Assembly: GCA_014804085.1 (NCBI GenBank)
Contig: JAAVAM010000018.1
Coordinates: 21,878-30,834 of the forward strand
Direction of reading: 5' to 3'
DNA length: 8,957 bases
Source of the DNA: Treponema sp.
GTDB taxonomy: Bacteria > Spirochaetota > Spirochaetia > Treponematales > Treponemataceae
Shown: in pieces, positions 1 through 6,300 of the stretch
Position numbering within the stretch: the first letter of the stretch is position 1
Layout: each line of letters opens with the position of its first letter
Made by a program: the position numbers and the translations under genes
The notes under the pieces: model-generated
The model's database searches: none
Told to the model about the DNA's origin: nothing
What the model saw: the letters and a program-made list of their open reading frames with translations, nothing else

Positions 1-329
1 AACGGTTCGGCAGCGAGCTTGAGTACCTGTGGGAAAAGCAGTTCCCCGGAAACGCCGTCTGGCGGCGGGCGGACAACAGGAAATGGTTCGGCGCGCTGCT
101 CACCGTCTCCCGGCGCAAATTCGGCATGGATTCCGACGAAAAAACCGAAGTCATCAATGTGAGGACAGCCCCCGAAACGCTGCCACTGATTGTCAACGGC
201 ACGACGCATTTTCCCGGCTACCACATGAACAAGCGGCATTGGCTCAGCGTCCTGCTCGACGGCAGCGTTCCCGCGCAGGACATTTTTCCGCTGATAGACG
301 CAAGCTATGCGCTTGCCGCAAAGCGATGA
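1..329 (+). CDS. YjbR/MmcQ-family protein, 3' part (5'-truncated by window edge)
   Basis: The open frame runs in from the window edge (first complete codon at base 3) and stops with TGA at 327-329, giving 108 visible residues. It starts RFGSELEYLWEKQFP and contains a DNRKWFGALL segment, then DEKTEVINV and the strongly conserved block FPGYHMNKRHWLSVLLDGSV, ending LIDASYALAAKR. This is the usual order of the YjbR family (Pfam YjbR, MmcQ-like, CyaY-like fold). The family usually begins about 12-15 residues before this point, so probably only the extreme N-terminus is missing. The proteins are often labelled DNA-binding because of their fold, but a defined cellular role is not established. The gene converges on parB with only 20 bp between the stop codons, and no terminator is visible there. 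An internal ATG at 126 is not the start, because conserved family sequence lies upstream of it. Confidence 0.88.
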   Translation, partial: RFGSELEYLWEKQFPGNAVWRRADNRKWFGALLTVSRRKFGMDSDEKTEVINVRTAPETLPLIVNGTTHFPGYHMNKRHWLSVLLDGSVPAQDIFPLIDASYALAAKR

Positions 330-349
330 AAGGACGCGGGCTGCTGAAA

Positions 350-1288
350 CTACGCCTTGTTTCCCGTAAAAATCTCGTACAGGCGATTGAGGTCGGCGCG
401 GCTGAAATAGTCGATGCTGATTGAGCCGCGCTCCGGGCTGCCTTTGAGCACGACTTTCGTGCCGAGCACGTCGATGAACTGCTGCTCCAGGTTGGCAAAG
501 TCGGGGTCGCGCCGGTCGGGCTTGGCGGCGGGCGGGTCTTTTTTCGGCTTAGAGCCGCCGTTCAGCGCGGCGGCGGCTTCCTCTGCCTGGCGTACGCTCA
601 TGCCCTGCCCCATGATTTTTCCGAACAGAATCTGCTGGTCGGTCGCGTCGGCAACGGAAAGGATTGCGCGCGCATGCCCGGCGGAAAGTTTTCCCTGCAC
701 GAGCGCGCCCTGCATATCTTCCGGCAGCTTGAGCAGACGGATAGCGTTGGCCACGGTGGAGCGGTTCTTGCCCACCTTTGCCGCCACCTGATCCTGCGAA
801 AGCCCGCTCAGCTCCATTAACTTGTAATACGCCTTTGCCTCTTCAATCGCGTTCAGGTCGGAACGCTGGATATTCTCAATCAGCGCGATTTCCAGTTTCT
901 TTTCGTCGCTGTACGAAACCAGCTGCACGGGGATTTTTTCCACGCCCGCAATCTTTGCCGCGCGCGTGCGGCGTTCGCCCGCAATGATGTAAAAAAATCC
1001 GTCCCCCGCGTCCTCAATCGTGACGGGCTGAATAATGCCGTTCTCCCTGATTGACGCGGCAAGTTCGTCCAGCTCGTCCTGATTGAACACGGTGCGCGGC
1101 TGCTGCGGGTTCGGCTTGAGCAGCGCGGCTTCCACGAACAGCCTGCCGTTCTCGTCGGCGGAAAGCCCTTTGGCAAGCTCCGGCTTTGCCGCCGATTTCT
1201 TGCCGTCCTCGGCGGATTCCGCGCCGTCCTGCCCGCCGCTTCCCATCAGCGCGTCAAGCCCCGCGCCCAGTCCAAATTTCTTAGCCAC
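350..1288 (-). CDS. parB: ParB/Spo0J chromosome-partitioning protein
   Basis: This is a 312-residue ParB, normal length for a chromosomal member. Domains in order are an N-terminal ParA-stimulating peptide (KKFGLGAGLDALMG, residues 3-16), a Gly/Ala/Lys-rich linker to about 45, the ParB CTP-binding domain from about 50, a helix-turn-helix at about 163-186 (LSQDQVAAKVGKNRSTVANA), a charged linker at 245-262 and a C-terminal dimerisation domain at about 263-312. The GERR motif (104-107) and ENIQR motif (138-142) of the nucleotide pocket are intact. In this family ParB binds parS, loads as a CTP clamp, spreads and recruits SMC and ParA. The start is GTG at 1288, overlapping the parA stop by 8 nt (1281-1288). 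It is preceded by a strong ribosome site, GAGGTGAT (1301-1294), with a 5-nt gap, so it should be translated from the parA message. Confidence 0.97.
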   Translation of the reverse strand: MAKKFGLGAGLDALMGSGGQDGAESAEDGKKSAAKPELAKGLSADENGRLFVEAALLKPNPQQPRTVFNQDELDELAASIRENGIIQPVTIEDAGDGFFYIIAGERRTRAAKIAGVEKIPVQLVSYSDEKKLEIALIENIQRSDLNAIEEAKAYYKLMELSGLSQDQVAAKVGKNRSTVANAIRLLKLPEDMQGALVQGKLSAGHARAILSVADATDQQILFGKIMGQGMSVRQAEEAAAALNGGSKPKKDPPAAKPDRRDPDFANLEQQFIDVLGTKVVLKGSPERGSISIDYFSRADLNRLYEIFTGNKA

Positions 1289-2036
1289 GGCGGATCACCT
1301 CTCCCGCAAGTTTTTCATAGCTGAGCGCGCCCGCACAGGTCGGGTCGTACAGGCAAATCGGCTGACCATGCGACGGCGCTTCGGAAAGGCGCACGTTGCG
1401 CGGGATAATCGTGCTGAACACCACATCCTTAAAATATGACTTGACTTGCAATACCACGTCCTGCGCAAGGCGTGTGCGGCTGTCGTACATCGTAAAGAAA
1501 ATGCCGCCGATCTTGAGGTCGGGATTGAGCGATTTCTGCACTTTCTTGACCGTCTGGAGCAACAACGTGATGCCTTCGAGCGCGAAATACTCGCACTGCA
1601 TGGGAACGAGCACCGCGTCCGCCGCGACCAGCCCGTTGAGCGTGAGAATACCGAGCGAGGGCGGGCAGTCAATCAGAATGTAATCGTACACGGTCTTGAG
1701 CGGGGCGAGCGCGTTTTTGAGGAAGAACTCGCGCCGCTCCTGATCGACCAGCTCGATTGCCGCGCCGGAAAGGTCGGTGTCGGAACTGATCGCGTCCAAA
1801 TGCTCCACGGGCGTATGCTTTATCACGTCCTGCGCAGGCACGCGTTCTGCCAGAAGCTCATAAATGGTCGGCTTGTCCTTGGAAACGCCTGCGCCCGTGG
1901 ACATATTGCCCTGCGAGTCAAAATCGACGAGCAGCACTTTTTTGCCCGCCTTGGCGATGTACGCGCCGATATTGATGGCGGAAGTGGTCTTTCCCACGCC
2001 GCCTTTCTGGTTCACAAAAACAAAAATCTTGCCCAT
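1281..2036 (-). CDS. parA: ParA/Soj chromosome-partitioning ATPase
   Basis: This 251-residue deviant-Walker ATPase has KGGVGKTT at residues 11-18 (Walker A with the signature lysine K11), the Walker A' segment VDFDSQGN at 37-44 and Walker B LIDCPPSLG at 121-129. It also has the Soj-type DNA-binding elements SRTRLA (186-191) and IPRNVRLSEAPSHGQPI (211-227). The protein dimerises on ATP, coats the nucleoid non-specifically and is released by ParB-stimulated hydrolysis, moving replication origins. The ATG at 2036 was chosen because family members begin a few residues before KGGVGK. An in-frame ATG at 2075 would add 13 unrelated residues and would include the probable -10 element at 2051-2046. 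Only AAGG, 2 nt from the start, resembles a ribosome site, so the mRNA may be nearly leaderless. It forms an operon with parB downstream. Confidence 0.97.
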   Translation of the reverse strand: MGKIFVFVNQKGGVGKTTSAINIGAYIAKAGKKVLLVDFDSQGNMSTGAGVSKDKPTIYELLAERVPAQDVIKHTPVEHLDAISSDTDLSGAAIELVDQERREFFLKNALAPLKTVYDYILIDCPPSLGILTLNGLVAADAVLVPMQCEYFALEGITLLLQTVKKVQKSLNPDLKIGGIFFTMYDSRTRLAQDVVLQVKSYFKDVVFSTIIPRNVRLSEAPSHGQPICLYDPTCAGALSYEKLAGEVIRRG

Positions 2037-2045
2037 AGCCTTGCA

Positions 2046-2054
2046 AGTATAGCA
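2046..2054 (-). promoter_or_regulatory. Extended -10 promoter of parAB
   Basis: Read on the minus strand, the sequence is TGC followed by TATACT, a TGn extended -10 hexamer matching TATAAT at five of six positions. Only 9 nt separate it from the parA ATG. At 17 bp upstream the hexamer TGTACC matches TTGACA poorly (3 of 6), so activity would rest on the extended -10. A start 5-7 nt downstream of the hexamer would leave a leader of about 3-5 nt. The placement is inferred from sequence only. The same arrangement is seen before the HAD gene at 8944-8952. Confidence 0.55.
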
Positions 2055-2115
2055 TTTTTCGGGAAATTGGTACATAGGGAACGCGGCGCGGCGGCGAATA
2101 CGTTGCGTTCATGCG

Positions 2116-2156
2116 AAAAAAACGCGGGCACCAATGCCAACGGCACGATGCCCGCG
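2116..2156 (-). terminator. Intrinsic terminator, distal of a tandem pair, for the pectinesterase lipoprotein transcript
   Basis: A perfect 8-bp stem joins CGCGGGCA (2123-2130) to TGCCCGCG (2149-2156). Inside it is a second 4-bp stem, TGCC (2135-2138) with GGCA (2142-2145), closing a 3-nt loop. Read on the minus strand, the hairpin is followed directly by seven T residues (2122-2116), the classic rho-independent layout. It lies 155 nt after the stop of the lipoprotein gene and ahead of the parA promoter, so it should separate the two transcripts. Confidence 0.75.
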
Positions 2157-2157
2157 C

Positions 2158-2219
2158 AAAAGGAACGCCGGGGGACGGGGAAGTCGGGAGGAAGCCGACA
2201 GACCCCGCGCACCCCGGCG
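2158..2219 (-). terminator. Probable intrinsic terminator, proximal of the tandem pair
   Basis: A long, GC-rich hairpin is built from three stems. The outer 8-bp stem is CGCCGGGG (2166-2173) with CCCCGGCG (2212-2219). The middle 5-bp stem is CGGGG (2176-2180) with CCCCG (2203-2207). The inner 5-bp stem is GTCGG (2183-2187) with CCGAC (2195-2199), closing a 7-nt loop. Small asymmetric internal loops separate the stems. On the minus strand the hairpin is followed by TTCCTTTT (2165-2158), an imperfect U-tract. It begins 92 nt after the lipoprotein stop codon. The stem is certain from sequence; terminator function is inferred. Confidence 0.6.
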
Positions 2220-2310
2220 CAGATTTCAATTTTTGCAAGGGCAACCGCGCCATAGGTGCGGCTATCCTTGCCGTTGCCGCGCACGACTCCGCGCGGCGGG
2301 GAGGATAAGG

Positions 2311-5300
2311 TCAATACTCAACGGAGATTTCTACATCATAGATGCCTTCATTCTTGTCGCCTGTCGTTTTATCTCCATTGATATACGGCCGAATTTGCAG
2401 ATAGAATTTTGACCCTGTAATAGTCAATCCATCTTTCTTAATCGTCTGTTTCTTGCCATATCCCGATGCAAGTTCTTCATAATTCGTTCCGTCAGTAGAC
2501 CCCCATAAAGAAGTTGTGAATTCTCCTATACTACCACTATTCGGAGTTTTTACAGATACACCAGTGACAGTTACAAGTGTCGTCGCCTCAACTTCAAATG
2601 TTAAACTCATAGTCGCGGTTGCCGCCGTTGTTCCTGGTATTCTATACTGACAGTATTTTATGCTCTTACCCTCAGCATCTGTACTCCCCTGCATAGAAAC
2701 TGTATTCCCCGTTCCATTCACAGCCTCTTTTGCTGTCAGTACATTACTCGCATCATTGGCAACCGTACCCGCCAAAGAAAGTTCCGTCATCGTACTGGGC
2801 AACCAAGTAAGCGTAGCGAATGTTTTATCAGACTCCGCGCGCTCATCGGTCACGGCAATGGTAACCTCTTTGCTGATTACGGCTTTGTATTGGGCGCGGT
2901 CAGTCGGGATAAAGGTCGCTTTTGCCGCAATGTCTTTGCCGTCCGGGGTCTCAACCGCTGTGGCATCCCATGACCATGTTCCTGCCACATTCGGCGTAAG
3001 TGACAATCCCTTCAACATATTTTCCGTAAGCGGAATGGAGAACTTCGTGCCCTTTGCGGATGTTTCCGTTGCCGCGATTGTGTAGGACACGCCGCCGCTG
3101 ACGGTCAACGCCGTCCTTGTGTCCGCCGCCAAATCCTCGAACTTTGCCACTTTTGCCGGGGCAGCGTCGCCCACCGTTATGGTGATATCGTTCGCGCTCA
3201 CGCTCGCGCCACTGCTAGACGTGCCGCCGATTGCAAGGTAAATGTAATCAGTTTCGGCAGGAACGTAATAGGATGCTGCATAACTCTTCGGCATTTCAAC
3301 ATCATCAGCGTTTATTAACGCAAAAAAGAGTTTGTTGCTATCAACTTCAGTATATGCTCTGACAGTGTAAGTTCCAGCTTTGTTTGCAAAGTCTTTATAA
3401 CTTTTTCCGTCATAATCCTGTCCGCCACCCCTTGTACTTTTTACACCCTGTGGGGTTGCGAATGCAACATCAGAAACTACGCCGTCAGAATATGCGCCGT
3501 CCTTAAACGCCACAAATCCAGCACCAATATTCGGTACGCTCGTATACGTGATTTTCGCCTCAATCGCATACGCTTCTCCGACCTTAATCGGCACGGGGTA
3601 CAGCAGGTATTCATTCGTGCCGATTGTTTTGTAATCGGTGGAACTCGCGTCCGCTACGCTCGTGCCGAATTTCTTCAGCGAGACTGCCGCGGTGACGGTC
3701 ACTTCGCACGTTGCCTTGAGTTCAGTGCCTTTTATCGTCGCCGTAATGGTCGCCGTGCTGCCCGCCTTGCCCGTCTGCGCAACCACTTTGCCGTCCTCAA
3801 CGGTCGCAATGCTTGCGTCGCTGCTCGTCCACACGACTTCCGCGTCCGCGCCTTCCGGCTCAAAGGTCGCCGTCAGCGTTACGTCGCTGCCTTCGGCAAT
3901 GCTCACCGCCGACTGCGAAAGGCTGATTGCGGTTGCCGAAACGTTGTACAGAATGAGAGAGTCGCTCGCGCTGCCTTTTTTCGCGGTCACTTCGGCATAG
4001 AAATTGCCCGTGAGCGAAGAAGCGACCGTGACTTTGCCGTCAGCAATCGTCAGGCCGTCAACCGGCTCTGAAAGCTCGCCGTTCTCATATTTTCTGAATG
4101 CCTTGACGCTCCAGGTCACGCCCGTCGCTTCGCCGCCAAAGTCCGTCACGACCAGCTCGTCGTTAATGCTCGTTTTGGTCACGTCCGCGTAGTCAAGGAA
4201 GATATTGTTCTTTGACGCGTCGCCGTCGGTAATGCCGATGACTTTTGCCGCATCCCACAGCGATTCCGCCGTCTTGTACTGTTTCGTCTTGGTGTCGAAC
4301 ACGCGGTTCAAGATGACGTAGCGGCCGTTGTATTCGCGCGCCGTCATGCGCTCGCTCAGAACGTCCTCGCCGGTATGGCCGCAAGCCGCCGCCGTAACCG
4401 GGCAGAGCTTCCAGCCGATGTCCGTCTTGGGGAATTCGGTCGCTATCGGCGCGCCGTACCACACCGCCTTGAGCGTTCCGTCAACCGTCGTGTTGATGTA
4501 CGCAACCTGGTTGTAATACCCCTTGTCCCACGGCGTGCGGGCGAGGTATCCTTCGGTCACTTTAGAGTCAACGATGACTTTTGAGTTGTAGATGACCAAG
4601 CCTTTGCCCACCGGGCTTGTCTGTGTAGAACGAGGCGCGGCGACATACGTCTTTTCCGTCTCATCGCCGACCATTTTGATTTCGCAGTTTTCGTACAGCG
4701 CAACCTGACCGCTCGTTTCCATCCACAGGAAATCCACGTCGCCCTCAAGATAGCACTGGTAGAACCACGCCTTGCCCACCGTGCGCACCGTATCCTGATG
4801 CCCCAGGAACGATGCGTTGTACGCCGTCACCGTGCCGCTCGACCCAAAGCCGAAAGCCTCTGCCTGTGTCTGCTTGCTTCCATCTTTCACCGGAATATCC
4901 GGGTCAGTCCGTTTGAGCGTGTTCTGCAACGTGACGTTTTTCAGCACCACGTTTGCCGTTTCGCCAACATACAGCAGACAGCGCGACTTTGAATCCAGCT
5001 GGCTCGACCCCTTGCCCATAATGACGACATCTTTGCCGAATTTTGCGTCCGTCTTGCCTTCAATGACGACCGTGGCAGAACCGTTGTAGGACAAGCCGTT
5101 CTCTCTGTATTTTCCCGGCTGCAACGTGATTGTGTAGGTGTCAGTTCCTGTTGCAGGAATTGCCGCCAGCGCGTCTTTTATCGTGTCATATTCAGTCGGC
5201 TCTCCGTCATTTTTGCGAAGGGTCGGTTTCAGTGCTTTCATTGCCGTGTCGTCAAACGTCAGAGAACCGTCGCTCGCCACGGTAATTGTATGCGGTGCGC

Positions 5301-5841
5301 CATCAATCGTTACGGTCAGTTTTGAGCCGTCAACAACCGCAGGCTTGTCGCTTTTCTTGTCGCCAACCGTGACAAAACCGGCTGCATCAATGTTGATTGA
5401 TATTTCGCCCGCCTCATACGATCCGACAATCGAACTGAACATGTCCTGCGAAGCCTTGTCCGCAAACACCGTCAGTTCCACGGTAGCCGTCTTGTCGTTC
5501 GCGGCTTTTGCCGTAACCGTCACCACACCGGCATTTTTTGCCGTCACCGTGATTTCGCTGCCCGTCGCCGGGGACACCTCTGCCACTGTGCTGTCACTAG
5601 GAAGCCATGAGACCGTTTTGTCCGTGGCATTCTCCGGCGCGACCGTTGCCGTCAGCGTCGCGGTGTTTGAACCGTCGTCCCCGCTCACATACAGCGTCGT
5701 CTTGTTCGCGCTCACCGTCACGCCCGTCACTGCAACGGACGATGACCCACTGTCACCGTCGTCGCCGGAACACGCGGGCAAAAATGCCAGCATGAACGCC
5801 GCTGCCGCAAGCAGCGCGATTTTCAATACGTTCTTCGTCAT
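2311..5841 (-). CDS. Multidomain pectinesterase (CE8) lipoprotein with Big_2 Ig-like modules
   Basis: This 1176-residue exported lipoprotein should act outside the cell, removing methyl esters from pectin. A hydrophobic signal (residues 5-21) ends in the lipobox LPAC with C24 as the acylated cysteine, followed by a Gly/Asp/Ser tether. Modules are Big_2 at about 37-126, an unassigned beta-rich segment at 127-206, the right-handed beta-helix CE8 domain at about 207-500 with its family-specific tail to about 555, a weak Ig-like stretch at 556-633, Big_2 at about 634-718, and unassigned beta-rich modules at about 720-893, 896-998 and 1003-1176. Catalytic motifs are QAEAF (326-330, oxyanion Gln), GHQDT (347-351, D350 acid/base), GDVDF (367-371, D370 nucleophile) and YLARTPW (432-438, R435). 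The last replaces the usual LGRPW, and VDFLWM replaces VDFIFG. The ATG at 5841 has AGGAGG 7 nt upstream. The gene is monocistronic. GC content is uneven, with AT-rich blocks in the C-terminal third. Confidence 0.92.
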   Translation of the reverse strand: MTKNVLKIALLAAAAFMLAFLPACSGDDGDSGSSSVAVTGVTVSANKTTLYVSGDDGSNTATLTATVAPENATDKTVSWLPSDSTVAEVSPATGSEITVTAKNAGVVTVTAKAANDKTATVELTVFADKASQDMFSSIVGSYEAGEISINIDAAGFVTVGDKKSDKPAVVDGSKLTVTIDGAPHTITVASDGSLTFDDTAMKALKPTLRKNDGEPTEYDTIKDALAAIPATGTDTYTITLQPGKYRENGLSYNGSATVVIEGKTDAKFGKDVVIMGKGSSQLDSKSRCLLYVGETANVVLKNVTLQNTLKRTDPDIPVKDGSKQTQAEAFGFGSSGTVTAYNASFLGHQDTVRTVGKAWFYQCYLEGDVDFLWMETSGQVALYENCEIKMVGDETEKTYVAAPRSTQTSPVGKGLVIYNSKVIVDSKVTEGYLARTPWDKGYYNQVAYINTTVDGTLKAVWYGAPIATEFPKTDIGWKLCPVTAAACGHTGEDVLSERMTAREYNGRYVILNRVFDTKTKQYKTAESLWDAAKVIGITDGDASKNNIFLDYADVTKTSINDELVVTDFGGEATGVTWSVKAFRKYENGELSEPVDGLTIADGKVTVASSLTGNFYAEVTAKKGSASDSLILYNVSATAISLSQSAVSIAEGSDVTLTATFEPEGADAEVVWTSSDASIATVEDGKVVAQTGKAGSTATITATIKGTELKATCEVTVTAAVSLKKFGTSVADASSTDYKTIGTNEYLLYPVPIKVGEAYAIEAKITYTSVPNIGAGFVAFKDGAYSDGVVSDVAFATPQGVKSTRGGGQDYDGKSYKDFANKAGTYTVRAYTEVDSNKLFFALINADDVEMPKSYAASYYVPAETDYIYLAIGGTSSSGASVSANDITITVGDAAPAKVAKFEDLAADTRTALTVSGGVSYTIAATETSAKGTKFSIPLTENMLKGLSLTPNVAGTWSWDATAVETPDGKDIAAKATFIPTDRAQYKAVISKEVTIAVTDERAESDKTFATLTWLPSTMTELSLAGTVANDASNVLTAKEAVNGTGNTVSMQGSTDAEGKSIKYCQYRIPGTTAATATMSLTFEVEATTLVTVTGVSVKTPNSGSIGEFTTSLWGSTDGTNYEELASGYGKKQTIKKDGLTITGSKFYLQIRPYINGDKTTGDKNEGIYDVEISVEY

Positions 5842-5845
5842 ATCA

Positions 5846-5859
5846 TTTCCTCCTCACGG
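5846..5859 (-). promoter_or_regulatory. Strong ribosome-binding site of the lipoprotein gene
   Basis: On the minus strand the sequence GTGAGGAGGAAATGAT precedes the ATG at 5841. The AGGAGG core is a full Shine-Dalgarno match with a 7-nt gap, which fixes the start codon. It contrasts with parA and the HAD gene, where almost no ribosome site is visible. Confidence 0.85.
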
Positions 5860-5875
5860 AATACTGATATGTCTA

Positions 5876-5922
5876 TTGTACTATACGATTACAGTAAAAT
5901 ACTGTTTTTTTTTGTACTATAC
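5876..5922 (-). promoter_or_regulatory. Probable promoter/operator region of the lipoprotein gene, with direct repeats and a palindrome
   Basis: Two identical 11-bp copies of GTATAGTACAA (minus-strand reading) lie at 5886-5876 and 5922-5912, exactly 36 bp apart. Each contains TATAGT, a five-of-six match to the -10 consensus. Between them is the perfect inverted repeat ACAGTA-AAA-TACTGT (5891-5905), then a 9-base A tract on the minus strand (5913-5905). If the gene-proximal TATAGT (5885-5880) is the -10, the palindrome lies in its core promoter spacer, as expected for a repressor site. The -35 candidate at 17 bp is poor (AAAACA). Whether one or both TATAGT copies are used cannot be decided from sequence. 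Confidence 0.45.
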
Positions 5923-5962
5923 CGCACAGTTTTTGCTTGCTCATGCGTGTTTGTGCCACACA

Positions 5963-6238
5963 TACGGTAGCACGGCGCAATTATTTGCTGGCGCACGGTT
6001 TCTGTATCTACGGTAGCACGGTGCGATTACGTGCTGGCGCACGGTTGCCGTACCTACGGTAGCACACCATGTCTATTGCCGGGCGCACGGTTGCGCACCT
6101 ACGGCAGCACACCATGCCTATTGCCGAGCGCACGGTTGCGCACTTACGGTAGCAAACTATGTCTATCGCCTATAGCACGGTATATGCTCCTTACGGTAGC
6201 ACAGTGCGTCTATTGCCGGTAGCACGGTATGTGCGATC
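5963..6238. repeat. Degenerate dimeric tandem-repeat array (six 45-47-bp units, 23-bp sub-period)
   Basis: Six head-to-tail units begin at 5963, 6009, 6055, 6100, 6145 and 6192, with lengths 46, 46, 45, 45, 47 and about 47. Each opens with TACGGTAGCAC or a one-base variant. A second related half, centred on GCGCACGGT or TAGCACGGT, follows 23 bp later. The hexamer GCACGG occurs eight times, at 5970, 5993, 6016, 6039, 6085, 6130, 6175 and 6222; the first four are exactly 23 bp apart. Units are most alike in neighbouring pairs (1-2, 3-4, 5-6), suggesting stepwise duplication. Units 3 and 4 also carry the small inverted repeat GCGCA-CGGT-TGCGC. Unit lengths are not all multiples of three, so reading frames are not kept and the array is probably not coding. 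It does not have a CRISPR layout. Function unknown. Confidence 0.9.
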
Positions 6239-6252
6239 GGCAATAGCAAGGA

Positions 6253-6300
6253 GAGACACCCGCGCAGGTGTATAACACGCACCTGTACAGGTGCGTGTCT
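6253..6300. repeat. Perfect 24-bp palindrome with a third competing arm
   Basis: Bases 6275-6298 are perfectly self-complementary: ACACGCACCTGT is followed directly by its reverse complement. An extra CAGGTG at 6265-6270 can also pair with CACCTG at 6280-6285 (9-nt loop), competing with CAGGTG at 6288-6293. An outer pair, AGACAC (6254-6259) with GTGTCT (6295-6300), could close the first alternative. There is no T-run afterwards, so a plain terminator is unlikely. It sits just after the tandem array and about 230 bp before the operon starting at 6527. It could be a dimeric operator, a cruciform site or an RNA switch; the sequence does not decide. Confidence 0.85.

Noticed and set aside
1446..2255. 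Long plus-strand open frame opposite parA, and similar long frames opposite parB, the methyltransferase and the HAD gene
   Set aside because: These are antisense shadows caused by strong GC bias in the real genes; they show no family motifs or ribosome sites.
2235..2278. Further hairpins (GCAAGG with CCTTGC; GGCAAC with GTTGCC)
   Set aside because: The two pairings exclude each other, loops are long, and neither is followed by a T-tract on either strand; probably chance.
2111..2308. Small open frames in the parA-lipoprotein spacer
   Set aside because: The sequence is occupied by two terminator hairpins, and the translated products are Arg/Pro/Gly-rich without recognisable features.
5891..5913. 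Plus-strand terminator (ACAGTA-AAA-TACTGT followed by nine T)
   Set aside because: The stem is only six mostly A-T pairs, and no plus-strand gene precedes it. It is better explained as an operator-like palindrome for the minus-strand gene.
6031..6222. Small protein with a TYGSTPCLLP repeat read from the array
   Set aside because: Only units 3 and 4 are 45 bp; the other lengths (46, 46, 47, 47) break the frame, and there is no ribosome site. The repeated peptide is a by-product of the DNA repeat.
5963..6238. CRISPR array
   Set aside because: There are no unique spacers of uniform length between identical repeats; the whole 45-47-bp unit is itself repeated, and no cas genes are present.
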